A stretch of 64,000 bases of DNA from Cercophora sp. LCS_1. Lineage: Eukaryota; Ascomycota; Sordariomycetes; Sordariales; Lasiosphaeriaceae. The notes beneath the pieces were generated by a model. That model did not search any database. It saw only the letters and a program-made list of their open reading frames with translations, and was not told the DNA's origin. The stretch is from positions 620,001-684,000 of the forward strand of contig JAPZLL010000014.1 of NCBI GenBank assembly GCA_036250225.1, in the 5' to 3' direction. A program made the position numbers and the translations under genes. Positions 47,781-57,681 of the stretch are shown here, piece by piece; within the stretch, counting starts at the first letter, position 1; every line of letters begins with the position of its first letter.

Positions 47781-47977
47781 GCAAAGACAGAGAGAGGACT
47801 TGGAGGGTGAGGAATCAAGATTGAGACATGCGGTGCCCCAAATCGAAACACCAGGTAAATAGGAGAAAGCTAGGGTTTCTCTCAAGGTCTGTACGATGAA
47901 TGAAACTTGGACAGCTACTTGACGCCAATGAACGCTGAGCCCATCTTCCAAAGCGCGCGTGTTCCCAGCCAACTGAC
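47781..47977. other. Convergent 3' spacer
   Basis: 197 bp between the ankyrin-protein stop and the 2EXR-protein stop. No feature seen. Confidence 0.5.
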
Positions 47978-49036
47978 TCACAAGTACTCGCAAGCAAGCA
48001 CCCCCAGCTCAAAATCACCACGAGATTCCGAATCGGAATCCCCAAACCCATCGTTATTACTCGAATGAAGAGACGACACGCTCCACTGGAGCCGTGCCAT
48101 CGAACCCAGCCAATGGACCCATGCCCACCAATCACGGAATATTCCGTTCCCATGCTCTGGAAAATCCCATTCGCACTCATTCGCGGGAGGAAGACGCCCA
48201 GGCCCAAAAGGCACCTCGACGAACCGGCGATCACGATTGTCGAGGAAGACCCGTAGCGACTTTTTTTTGTCGGCCGGCAGCACGTTCCCAGTTCGCTTGA
48301 GGCTGTGGTCGATCAGCCACAAGTGACACTTGAACTCTGCCTCGGGGAAAAACGTTTTGCACAATTCCGGAATGATTTGGGATCCTGCTGTTGACCACGG
48401 CGGGCCATGCACCTCTATCGCAATGTGGAGGGTATGAACATGGGAGGAGGCGTGCACAATGTTGCTGCAAAGAAGTGTCCGCTGCAACTTGTGGAGGTCG
48501 TCTGCCTCCACGATGAACAAGTCGTTTTCCGGGAAGACGGTGATGTACTGCGGCTGGTTCGTGGTGGCGATCCGGAATGTGAGCGATCCGGGTACTAGCT
48601 GTGCGAACTCGTTGTCTTTCATGTCGTTCTTTTGCAACTTGGTGTGGAGCCGCTTCCAGGTCTTCTCACAACCGCGGCCGGAACGCTTGAGGAACTCTTT
48701 TGCTAGGACGCGTTGCGACTCCTTACATGCTGTCCAGAGAGCAGTGTCGATGAGATAGGTGGAAGGGTTGTTTTGCGTCCACGAGGGGTTCATGTCTGCT
48801 TGTGCTGGGAAAGGGGGCCCCTCATGAGGCGGCTTTGGAAGGCATCTTGGGGCGCAGAGACGGCTATGGTGGGGGTTTTCGAGACCACTGCTGGCTTCCA
48901 TGTCTTGTGCTTCATCGGCATTTTCGGCGAACCGAAAACGGTGGGCACCTGAAATTGCGGGGCGGATATTGAGCTTCCAGATCCGCACTCTCAACTCTTC
49001 AGGAAGGAAGGGGAAGGACTGGAATGTTCCCGGCAT
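47978..49036 (-). CDS. 2EXR-domain protein
   Basis: Single exon, 352 residues from ATG 49036. The N-terminus FPFLPEELRVRIWKLNIRP is the fungal 2EXR signature (F-x-x-LP-x-ELR-x-x-IW), an F-box-like motif in a large expanded family of unknown function. The middle contains ALWTACKESQRVLAKEF, also typical of the family (the ACxESR position), then an alpha/beta core and a C-terminal Ser/Asp-rich tail ending FELGVLACEYL. The frame stays open upstream, but only via a TTG, so ATG 49036 is the first usable start. Convergent with the ankyrin gene. No lesion. Confidence 0.82.
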   Translation of the reverse strand: MPGTFQSFPFLPEELRVRIWKLNIRPAISGAHRFRFAENADEAQDMEASSGLENPHHSRLCAPRCLPKPPHEGPPFPAQADMNPSWTQNNPSTYLIDTALWTACKESQRVLAKEFLKRSGRGCEKTWKRLHTKLQKNDMKDNEFAQLVPGSLTFRIATTNQPQYITVFPENDLFIVEADDLHKLQRTLLCSNIVHASSHVHTLHIAIEVHGPPWSTAGSQIIPELCKTFFPEAEFKCHLWLIDHSLKRTGNVLPADKKKSLRVFLDNRDRRFVEVPFGPGRLPPANECEWDFPEHGNGIFRDWWAWVHWLGSMARLQWSVSSLHSSNNDGFGDSDSESRGDFELGVLACEYL

Positions 49037-49620
49037 GGTGGGATGCGATGAGACTGGAAGAGCCGTGAGGGAGGAAGGAGCGCAGGAGACCGTGAATGGA
49101 GGACAAAGTCTTCCAGGCTCACGATTTAAGCTCAAAGTTTGCTGAGGACTGCCTCAAAAATTTTCAACGGACCTGAGCATCTTCAAGTTCTGCACAAGCT
49201 AGGATAAACAAGATATTTAGAGATGGGGGAAGCGCGTCTTACCCCCAGGGCACAGATTTTGTTTGAAGAAGGAAATAGCTGTGTCGGTCTAAGTCATGTC
49301 TCAGATGTTAGCATACTGACGTCGGCGGCGCTGCACAGCTGAGAACATCCGCCCAAGCCACAGTGATAGCGGCTTGCTGCCATGGCTTTTTGTCACGCCA
49401 ATGCGTGTCGAGCGGTGATCCGTATTGGTGCCCGCTGTTCTGGGCGTTCTTGTTGTCTCAAAATTACTGATAAAAATCAGGTCGGTACCTAGTAGAGAGC
49501 CCAGCACCACCACCTTTGGATTGGCCGGAATTGCGCGACCTGGTGCGCGACCCAGTTCCTCCAGCCCTCACACCCCTTTTTCTCCCCCCTGGCAACCACA
49601 ACACCACCGGCCCTCTCTAG
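49037..49620. other. Upstream region of 2EXR gene and unresolved 5' part of the next gene
   Basis: Promoter of the 2EXR gene. A plus-strand frame from about 49510 to 49740 (NCATWCATQFLQPSHP..., SIASVLACNRYPG) reads like a Cys-containing secreted domain and may be the 5' part of the gene at 49621, in a different frame. Confidence 0.4.
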
Positions 49621-50214
49621 TTCAGCTTGTACTGCCGTCGGTTCCATCAATGCGCCGCCATCTATCGCCAGCGTGCTTGCTTGCAACCGCTATCCCGGGG
49701 CGAGCTGCAAACGGCATTCGTCTGCGGCGGCCCAGCATTGACATCGTTTGTCTTTGACGCGCTAGATGGGGAGCCGCCTGCATGGATTCTCGATCTGGCT
49801 CCCGAGGTGTTCAATTACCTCGCGTCGATGGGTGCCGTGGCCATGAACCCTACCCCTCCGCCCACTGGGCCCTCCGGTGGCACGAGTACCATATTTTCCC
49901 CAACCTTCACGGACACGGCGACAGTACCCCTCGCTGGTTCTACAGCACCTTCCCCGTTGTCGCAGCCGGGTGTCACCGCAGGCCTTGTTCTAGGGGTAGC
50001 AGCTTGCCTCTGCACCGTTGCCGTTGGCGCTTTTTATTTGGTGAGCCGGAGGCATCCTTTTGCGTGGAGGAAGAAGAGGAGAAACGAAGCCGCGAATACC
50101 GGCCATGACGAGACCGGACTTGAAGATCTGGCCGGGGATGGCTTGACGCACCGGACGACCCACCCTTACCAAGGCTCGCTCGAGTCGCTGCAGCCAAAGC
50201 ACCATGTGCACTAG
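49621..50214 (+). CDS. Single-pass membrane protein, Ser/Thr/Pro stalk (5' end unresolved)
   Basis: The frame is open from 49621 to a stop at 50214. From about 49707 it reads LQTAFVCGGPALTSFVFDAL, a Pro/Thr/Ser-rich stalk (PTPPPTGPSGGTSTIFSP), one transmembrane helix (GLVLGVAACLCTVAVGAFYLV), a basic stop-transfer stretch (RRHPFAWRKKRR) and a short cytoplasmic tail. This is the layout of fungal cell-surface sensors or extracellular membrane proteins. No ATG or signal peptide precedes it in frame; the likely N-terminal part lies in another frame upstream (49510-49740). No convincing intron joins them, so the gene may be frameshifted or need a splice I cannot see. Confidence 0.45.
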   Translation, partial: FSLYCRRFHQCAAIYRQRACLQPLSRGELQTAFVCGGPALTSFVFDALDGEPPAWILDLAPEVFNYLASMGAVAMNPTPPPTGPSGGTSTIFSPTFTDTATVPLAGSTAPSPLSQPGVTAGLVLGVAACLCTVAVGAFYLVSRRHPFAWRKKRRNEAANTGHDETGLEDLAGDGLTHRTTHPYQGSLESLQPKHHVH

Positions 50215-51027
50215 TCGTTGCAGAGCCTTGATCATTTCAATCCTCTCAGACCCAATCTGATTATTCCGCAAGGCCACTTTTTGGAGGGTCTGGACCCGGG
50301 CAACCAGTGCCAATGTCGGTCCTCAAGCCACCAAGCCGGGACTGATAGAGAAAACGAGGTACAGCATTGTGAGCTAGGAGCTCGAGTTGGTTCTGCTGAT
50401 GAAGGATGAGATGGACGAGTGATTGGAGGCGGTTAGGGTGCTGTTGGACTTGGGAAGGGGGACGTCTGTGCAGAGAGTAATTAGACCCTGGCTTCAAACA
50501 GGGGAGGCCAACGAAACTGTTGACCTGCCGATCTGCAAGGATCTCATCCATAATAAAAGCGGGAGAGAGAAACTAGTATAGTCCGCCAATCGATGACCAA
50601 GGTAGCTTTCCGGGGAATGAGGCTGGCGTGTGAGATAGAGTAGAACTGCAGGAACATTGCCTTCAGTGTCAAATGCTCATCCCGGGCGACTATCAAATGG
50701 GAGGACTCTCATGGTGTTGATTTTAGCTCCCCCTGAGCTGGCTAAGATATTCTTCGTAGATACCAAACTCTAATCCTTTTCAGAGATCTCCTGGTCCACG
50801 GCTTGGGGGAGCCGTCTCGGTAACCGTAGTCCACGTCTTGCGCGCCATGTGTTCTGTCCCTCCCACAACAGCTTGTAGAGCCTTGGCCACCTCGGTCGCT
50901 TTCATTTCCACCCTGGAGATGGACAAAAAGGAAGTCAGGTCGACGGGTGGCAATGTTTCCTGTGTTGTATAACGCGTCTTCGTATGAGCCTCTAGTCAAA
51001 GAAAAAAACAGAAAAAAAAAAAGAGCT
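50215..51027. other. Convergent spacer, possible extra 3' exon
   Basis: Between two stop codons facing each other. A consensus GTACGT donor just before the minus-strand stop at 51028, with CTCCAG at about 50919-50924, leaves room for an alternative 3' exon of the Cys-rich gene. A-rich runs lie at 51000-51021, at the left end of that gene. Confidence 0.4.
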
Positions 51028-51799
51028 TCAACGTACCGATCCCGTCCAAAAGTAGGAACACTCCCGATACCCCAAGATATTGGACTCGGCTGCCGGCTGG
51101 AGCTTGCAGCTAATGTTTCCGTTGTACTGGCATTCGCTCATGAGCGAGTGGATGGGCGGCTGGCACGCGCAGCTGATAAAGGAAATGCTAGAGGTGGGAA
51201 GCCATTGGCGCCTGCAGCGGTTGGTTTCGTCGTCGGCGCTATAGCAGCTCCCAGCCAGCCGGTAGCACTCGGCGACATTGTATGTGGAGGTGAGGGTCGG
51301 TTCAGGCGGGGTCGTGATGGTCGTCGACGATGCCAGACGCGGGTCGCAGGCTTGGTGCCAAGCGTCAATGTTTTGATTAATGGTGCCATCGAGGAAGTTC
51401 GTTCCGACGCATTTGTGGATGTCGGACTTGCAGCTGTCGTCCGGCACAAAAAAAACCAAGTTAGCCAGAGAGCCATTCATTTCACAGGCTTGCGACTGCA
51501 GGATGGGGAGTCGCTGAGAAAGCGAACACGGGAGGACGATTAGGAAGCAGTTGCACCTACTCTTGGTACGAGTTGAGCAGCTCCTGGACGCAGGCACACT
51601 GCAGTCTATCTTCGACCGTCTCCCTGGCGGAGCAACGGTTGGTAATTTCGACCATGACAGCGCAGCCAGACAGCTCGACAAGACCCGAGTTGGGAAGGCA
51701 GAGGGACGCGGGAGGCACGTTCCCTTGCGGCATACCACCTTGGAAGTCGAGGCCCCCGAGCAGCGCTGCGAGGGCTAGTGGGAAACCGGTTCCCAGCAT
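51028..51799 (-). CDS. Secreted Cys-rich extracellular membrane-type protein
   Basis: Exons 51799-51561 and 51433-51028 with a 127 bp intron, 214 residues. A signal peptide (MLGTGFPLALAALLGG) precedes a cysteine-patterned domain: CLPNSGLVELSGC, EITNRC, LQCACVQELLNSYQDC, HKCV, WHQAC, then a TTI/TPPEP linker and a second Cys set (AECYRLAGSC, CRRQW, ISCACQ, SECQYNGNISC, YRECSYFW). I chose acceptor GACGACAG because it gives the family-like YQDCKSDI; the frame immediately after the donor stops, and nearer acceptors are out of phase. The C-terminus is uncertain: the frame ends at VR-stop, but a consensus GTACGT donor covers that spot, so a downstream exon adding an anchor is possible. Likely cell-surface or secreted. 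Confidence 0.68.
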
Positions 51800-52350
51800 G
51801 GTTTTCTTTCTCTTGTGTTTGTGAATAAAAATATGCTTAAAAATGGACCAAGGGTGGATTGCACGGGGGGAAGGCGCGCGACGTAGGTATCAAGCAACAA
51901 AGAGGAAAGGGCCCGAAAAGGCACGATGCAAGGGTGGTGCGCGCTGATTGAAGGTGCGCAGCATGACTCGAGTCTTTCTGCCTTTTTTCCCTCTTTTTTT
52001 GCGAGCCCATCGGCCATCGTCTGTGATTTACTATGGCCCCAGACAGATAAGCAGTTATGCCTCCTGCAGTAATGTGCATGTGGCTGAGTGTGATAACAGC
52101 GACGGCAGACGCCACGGACGTTTGATTCTGCGCAGTGGGGTGGGAGGCACCCTGAGGCACCTACCCCGTACCTACCTTCGGCAGCCCAGCCCCCTTCCAG
52201 TTTGGAAACGCGGTGGGGATGTGGACGGTCTGGAAAACAAAACAATATTTAACTATAAAGAGCACGCTCTTGCAGAACCGCGCCCCAAGCGCTCCATCGT
52301 CATTGCTCGTCTGCTTACCTGCTTGTTATGCGTCTGTGGCTGCGGCCAAT
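51800..52350. promoter_or_regulatory. Divergent promoter region
   Basis: 551 bp between the Cys-rich protein (minus) and DUF3433 locus 2 (plus). TATAAAG lies at 52254-52260, 91 bp before ATG 52351. Confidence 0.55.
52254..52260 (+). promoter_or_regulatory. TATA box of DUF3433 locus 2
   Basis: TATAAAG in an AT-rich patch 91 bp upstream of ATG 52351; position fits a core promoter, suggesting the locus was or is transcribed. Confidence 0.5.
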
Positions 52351-54514
52351 ATGAGTTCGGGACGGACGAACAGAGAGCCATCACCTACTCAGCCGACGAC
52401 GAGCCAAGGGCTGTCTGCAGGGGATCTTGGTGCCGCCGCCTCCACTACAATCCCAGTTGCCAGCGGCACAAGCAGCACAAGCAGCACAGCAGAGCTCGGT
52501 GATCAGACCACCCCCTCTGCCAATTCGACCACCACCACGGCTGTTGACGTTAGCTCCGAGGGAAGCGTGAGCGATGCAGGTTCTGCCCCCGCGCCTGTCT
52601 GCGGAATGGACGAGGTAGAAGAAGGAGAAGGAGAATGCACCTGGAAAGAGTGGCACCCGGGGGAGCTTCGGCCGGGTTGGCTCGTCTTCCAGCTGGTGCT
52701 GGCCATTGGCGGCGGCGCCACGGTGGCCGGGCTTGCCGGGTACTCACGGGGTCATTCGGGGTTCGTCCGCCTGGGACCCCCGCCGAGCATTCTTGTGGGG
52801 AGCGATGGCCTGATAGACGCCATCTGGTGGCAAGGCTGGCTGTACACGGCCATTCCGGTCTCGCTGATGACGCTGTACCGCACCATGTGGGGTGGCATCG
52901 TCGCCTCGCTCGCCTTGCGCCAGCCCTACGTCGAGCTGCGGAAGCCGGGCGGCGGCCCTCCGGGAAGACGGTGCTTCTCGACTACCGGGCCCAGTGGCCA
53001 CTCGCCGCCTGTCGCACGGCCTTACAGACGGGGCACTGGTTTCTGGGCGCATGCATGGCCCTGTCAACTCTGCTGTCCTTTGTGGCCGCGCCGTCGGCCG
53101 CCTTTCTGTTTGTCGCGACCACGGCAGCCTCGCGGTCGGTGGTGCCCCTGAGGTTCACATCCCGCTTCAACTACTCGGCCATCCGTGGACCCGTCCGCAC
53201 GCCGTCGGCACAGACGGCTCTGGAATGGGGCGCGGCAACCATCTCCCTCGGCGCACCCCCGCTGCCCTGGACCAACGGCACGCATGCCTTCTCGCCCTTT
53301 GTGCTCGCCGGCAGCGACGACGACCTCCCGTAGCCCGACAACAGCACCCACAACCCCAACGGCGGCCCCCCGAACCCGTCTCTATCGTCGTTGATAGCAC
53401 GGCGCACTTCTTCCAGCCCGATTGCATGGCCCTGCGCGAGGGCGTCGACTACCACGCCGTCGTGCTGCCCGGCCAGATCCCCGGCATCAACACGGCCGTC
53501 CTCTCCGTCAGTGGGCGGGACAGGGGATGCTCCTTTAGCGACGTCCTGGTCTTCAACCTCCAAGAGCCACTGTTCACGCCCTTTCGACCGCTGGCCGCCA
53601 AGACCTTCCAACGCATCGGCTGTCAAGCTGGGGCCCACAGCAACGGGTCCATCGTAGGCCTTGTCGCCGCCCGGTACACGGACGATCGCATCGCCGACCA
53701 CCGCATGTCCGACGTCTCGGTCGTGTCGTGCAGGCCATGCTACTGGGCTGTGCCGGGCGTGCTGAATGCGTCACTGGCCCGTCCGCCCAGCCACTCGCCC
53801 CTGGCCGCCATTACGGACTTCCACGGCGTTTGGTCGCGCGCCGAGGAGTACACCGAGGGCGATCATGTGTATGTGGAAAACGCCTTCGTCGAACCGCTCG
53901 CATTCGAACCGTCGCTGCCGATACAAGTTCCGACCCAAAACCTTGCCCGGTACGTGATTGAGCTAGCATCGTCGTCGTCATCGTCGTCGTCACCGCTATC
54001 GTCATCCTCCTCATCGCACAAGGTCACCGACAAACGCCTCGACGCTGCTAGGCTTGCCTCGTCCATGGGCGAGCTGCTGGAGCGAGCCTACGCCGCCGTC
54101 GCAGCGGCCATCCTGACGACAACGCTAGACGTGCCCAAGGGTCAGGTTGGCTACGTCGCCGTGAGCGAGGTGCGCATTACCGTGCGCGAGCCGGTTGCCT
54201 GGCTGGTGGTCTCAGCCCTTCTCAGCGTCGCCGCGCTGCTGGCGTACGTGCTCGGCGTGGAGCGGCACAAGCCAGCCGCGCTTTTTGAAGAACCCATCGG
54301 GCTGCTGAGCATCGCCGGCATCGCGCAGCGTAGCGCCCACTTGACAGGTGAGATCGAAGCCATCGACGCAGATCCCCGTTTCCGAGGCACATTCCGAAAG
54401 GACGCCATGGCTTCAAAGGAGTTTATGGCCACCAATTGGCGTTTTGACCAAACTACTGGTCATATTGTGAATACCACCGGGAGAGGCCTCAAGACGGCAC
54501 GCGGGGGTAGGTAG
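52351..54514 (+). pseudogene. DUF3433-like membrane protein, locus 2, disrupted
   Basis: The homologous product is spread over three frames. Frame one (52351 to about 52955): Ser/Thr-rich N-terminus, ELRPGWLVFQLVLAIGGGATVAG, QGWLYTAIPVSLMTLYRTM, LRQPYVELRKPGG. Frame two (about 52960-53330): KTVLLDYRAQWPLAACRTAL, membrane stretch, WTNGTHAFSPFVLAG. Frame three (about 53372-54514): EPVSIVVDSTAHFFQPDC through a late helix (AWLVVSALLSVAALLAYVLG) to the stop. Breaks: one-base change in a GGCGGCGGCCC tract near 52950-52962; TAG at 53331-53333 (one C-to-T from CAG); one-base change at the C6 run 53366-53371. QPYVELR...LLDYRxQWP is a DUF3433 hallmark. A 44 bp GTGCTC...ACAG intron could hide the last two breaks, but not the first. 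The product would be about 720 residues, shorter than locus 1. Confidence 0.75.
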
Positions 54515-54963
54515 CCGACAGCCTAACCTTGTGCTATTGTCGAGGATTCGATCATCTTGATTCCATGTTGTAACGAGCTGGGCTGTGGGGCAGGCCAAGA
54601 AGGCTTGACACACTGCACAGGCTTGGATCCAGTAGTGATTCCATTCACAAGAAAGCCCCTGAAGAGAAGAAAGCTAAGATACAATCTGGGGATGAAGCTA
54701 CCGTGGAGGTCTTTGGCAAAAAGTTGAACGGCACACACAATAAGAAGAAAAGGGAGAGGATTAAGTCCAAATTTAAATGTATTAATGAACATTTGAATAT
54801 CTCGACCCAATAAACATAACTTCAATACACACAGTGTGTCTTTTCTCATCACACATGATTGCGCACACGCAGCACTTACTTATCTAAGCCACAGCAACCA
54901 AGAAAGAGACTGAAGATAGGAAAAATGAAAACGGCATGGTAACTCTTTGATGCAATTCCCCAA
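54515..54963. other. Convergent spacer
   Basis: 449 bp between the DUF3433 locus 2 stop and the MFS transporter stop; AT-richer around 54720-54860. No gene seen. Confidence 0.5.
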
Positions 54964-56918
54964 TCAAGTGACACTTTCAGGATCAGAAGTCTTCTCTTCA
55001 TCCCCTGACGGCGTCGGTGCCCTTGGATCCGGACCCTTTACACTCTTCCATTCGACAAACGCCAATGCGATGGCACTGAGACATGACAAGACAAGCGGAA
55101 TGATCCAAAGCTTTTGCAAAGCCGTAGAATACGAAGCCAGGATATCGCCAATAGCATCTGGGTAAATTGGGCCAAGCCGTAGGGGGATCTCGCTGGCGCC
55201 CGAGAGGACAACTGCTTCCGGGTCAACAGTTGGAGCTCGAGCAGCTAGCTCGGATACCAAAGTGTCGTGAAAGATGTTGTTGGCCACTGAGACCCACACG
55301 GTACCGCTGATGGTCTGTGAAAAGATGATGACCGACGTTCCAAGGGAAATATCGGGCCCTGTGAGAACAGTTTGCGGGATCATGACGGGCTGCTGGGCTC
55401 CGATGCCGAGGCCAAAGCCAAGTAAGATCAAGGTGCCGATCCTGCCACACCGAGTTAGCGACAGGAGACTCAGACTTTGGCACCAACTGACCAGTAGCTT
55501 GTGTTTGTATCAAGTCCGAAAACGGTGATCATGCCTGTTGCGACAGACGTAGCGACTGTCCCGACAATCATTTGAGGAACATAGTATCCGATTTTAGATG
55601 TCTGCGGGATCGTCCGCCACGGTCAGTGGACAAAGAGCAAAAAGATGACCACGAAATTGTGGGACTCACGAGAAAACCAGAGACAACGATGAAGACAGAG
55701 AGCGGCACCGTCGAAGCCAAAAGGTCGATGCCCGATTGGTATGCCGAATCGTCTTTGATGCTCTGAAACCAGACTGGGATGAACTGAACCAACGTAAAAA
55801 AAACACCCATTATGCAAAACGTGTACCACATGGCCGACGCCATCGATCTTCCTCGAATGATTCGGAGCGGGACAGTCGCGTTGTCGCCCGACACATACTG
55901 AATCGCGCCCCATGCCAAGATGGTCACAGAGAAGACCGTGAGTGTGAGGATGACACGCCATGAGCTCCACGCATACTTGGTTCCTCCCCATTCTAAAGCC
56001 AGAAGTAGACTGACGACAGAGGGGATCAACACTGAATTTCCGAGGAGATCAAACCGCCGAAAGATGTCGGCAGCGCTGCCTCCTTTCCACTGGGTCGTCG
56101 CGCTTGCCGGGAGGTGAACGAGGAAGAAGACAGCTGCAAGAGTCACTGCTCCAAGAGGCAAGCTGATCCAGAAGCACCACCGCCACGTAAGATAGTCGGT
56201 GAAGACGCCACCAAGGGTAGGCGCAATCATCTGGGAAATGCCTACCACGCCGCCCATGATCCCGGTGACGCGAGGCCGGTTCCGCAGCGACACACTGTGT
56301 GCAAGGATCACAAGGGCGCCTGTCAGGATGCCCGCAGCGCCGATGCCAGCAACGGCGCGACCGATGATAAGGGCAGCAGAGTTGGGTGCCGCGGCGCAGA
56401 TGATGGAACCAACTTCGAAGATGGCGAGAGCGAACAAGAACAGCCACTTGATGTCGAGCTCGGCGTAGAGCTTCCCAAAGATGAGCTGGAAGCAACACGA
56501 CGTAAGCATGTATGCCGAGCCGTACCAGCCGATGTCCGGGAGCGAGTTGAAGTCGGATGTGATTTTAGGGATTGCGGTCGAAACAATAGTGCGATCCTAC
56601 GGTGGCCTTTCGTCAGGGGATTCACAACAAAACGGGGGCAAAGGAGTATATCCCTACAAGTCCTAAGCAGAGAACCGACAAAGACAGCCCGGTACAGATT
56701 AGAAAGAGACTTAACCCTTTGGGATAGTTCGTGGGCGGCTCGTCCGTCTTCAGGGTAGTTGTCGGACCAATGTCTTGGCCGCTGTCGGAAGCTTCCATCT
56801 GGACGTGTTGGGACGGGCTTTGGGGGCGCTCACTACAGAACCTCGATTAGCACTCGGACGAGGTTGTGTGAGCCTTGGTGGCAAGTTCGTAAGGCACATA
56901 CTTTGAGGTCGCTGCCAT
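54964..56918 (-). CDS. MFS drug/toxin efflux transporter (DHA2, 14 helices)
   Basis: Five exons (56918-56902, 56832-56658, 56596-55670, 55601-55492, 55441-54964; introns 69, 61, 68 and 50 bp), 568 residues. It is a drug:H+ antiporter of the plasma membrane exporting toxic or self-made compounds. Seen: DRTIVSTAIPKITSDF and WYGSAYMLTSCCFQLIFG (helices 1-2), GRAVAGIGAAGILTGALVI (the antiporter motif C region), LTWRWCFWISLPLGA, QFIPVWFQSIKDDSAYQSGI and a hydrophilic C-terminus. The first exon has just 17 coding bases (MAATS plus two), but its GTATGT...GCTAAT...TGTAG intron is textbook and keeps frame with an internal ATG at 56798. Divergent from the Zn2Cys6 factor at 57682, which is a common cluster layout. 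Confidence 0.92.
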
Positions 56919-57681
56919 GGTGAACTTTGGACGTCCCAAGGCGTACAGAGTCGATGGACAGGGTTACAGGCATGGCTTCGAACAAGGCGAGCAGGCTGCG
57001 CGGGATCGTGGGAAATATGAAAACACAATCGGCATTCATCGCAGCCGATCATACGTCAACTCGACCTGGATCAAGCATAAGAACGCGTTGGATGGGAGCA
57101 TGGCAACTGGCCGGGACGGCAATCGGCTGCAATTTGATGGCCGAGCCGATTGTAAGTCGAACCGCCGGTCATCCCAGCGCGGGTGGTGCTCGGAGTTAAC
57201 GGAGTGGCGATTCACGTCGTGAGATTTCTCAAGCTTGGAAAAGATGAGCAAAACGCATGGATGCAAACAGTGTGAAGACGAGGTGCTCACTTCGTCACGA
57301 CTGGCTTTTTTTTTTTTTTTTGGCAGACGCGGTGGTACCTGTCGTGGAGCGCGACGAGAAGGAGCGACTGGCGGGTTTCGGCCAGCGAGAATGCCGAAGC
57401 GTCTCCACCCTTGTGGTTCCTGAAATTTCTGTCGGAATATTGCCGGCCATCATCCCGATCCCGATCGTTGCCCGACTCCCTCACGTCTCCTCCCAGCTCT
57501 GCCCAGTCCCGGTCGGCCGATCCCAACCTTTAAGGGGGTTCTGCTGCGTAATTCACGGTCCCGGAGAGCGTGGGGCCACCGGCGGCCGATCCAAAACTAA
57601 ACCTTGCTCTTTCCCGGCCCGACAGTCGGCGGCCGGCTCCGGGGCTTGCCAAGCCCATTCGCATCGCGTCGGGCAACAACC
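56919..57681. promoter_or_regulatory. Shared promoter, MFS transporter and Zn2Cys6 regulator
   Basis: 763 bp between two outward starts. CGG-type half sites and a T run at 57307-57323 are visible, but CGG is common in GC-rich DNA, so binding sites are only a possibility. No gene seen inside. Confidence 0.5.

Noticed and set aside
53300..53343. 44 bp intron hiding TAG 53331 and the C6 frameshift in locus 2
   Set aside because: Donor GTGCTC is poor and the earlier frameshift near 52955 would remain; a lesion model is simpler, though not proven.
56796..56798. Internal ATG as start of the DHA2 transporter
   Set aside because: A textbook 69 bp intron joins it in frame to MAATS at 56918, so the upstream start is more likely.
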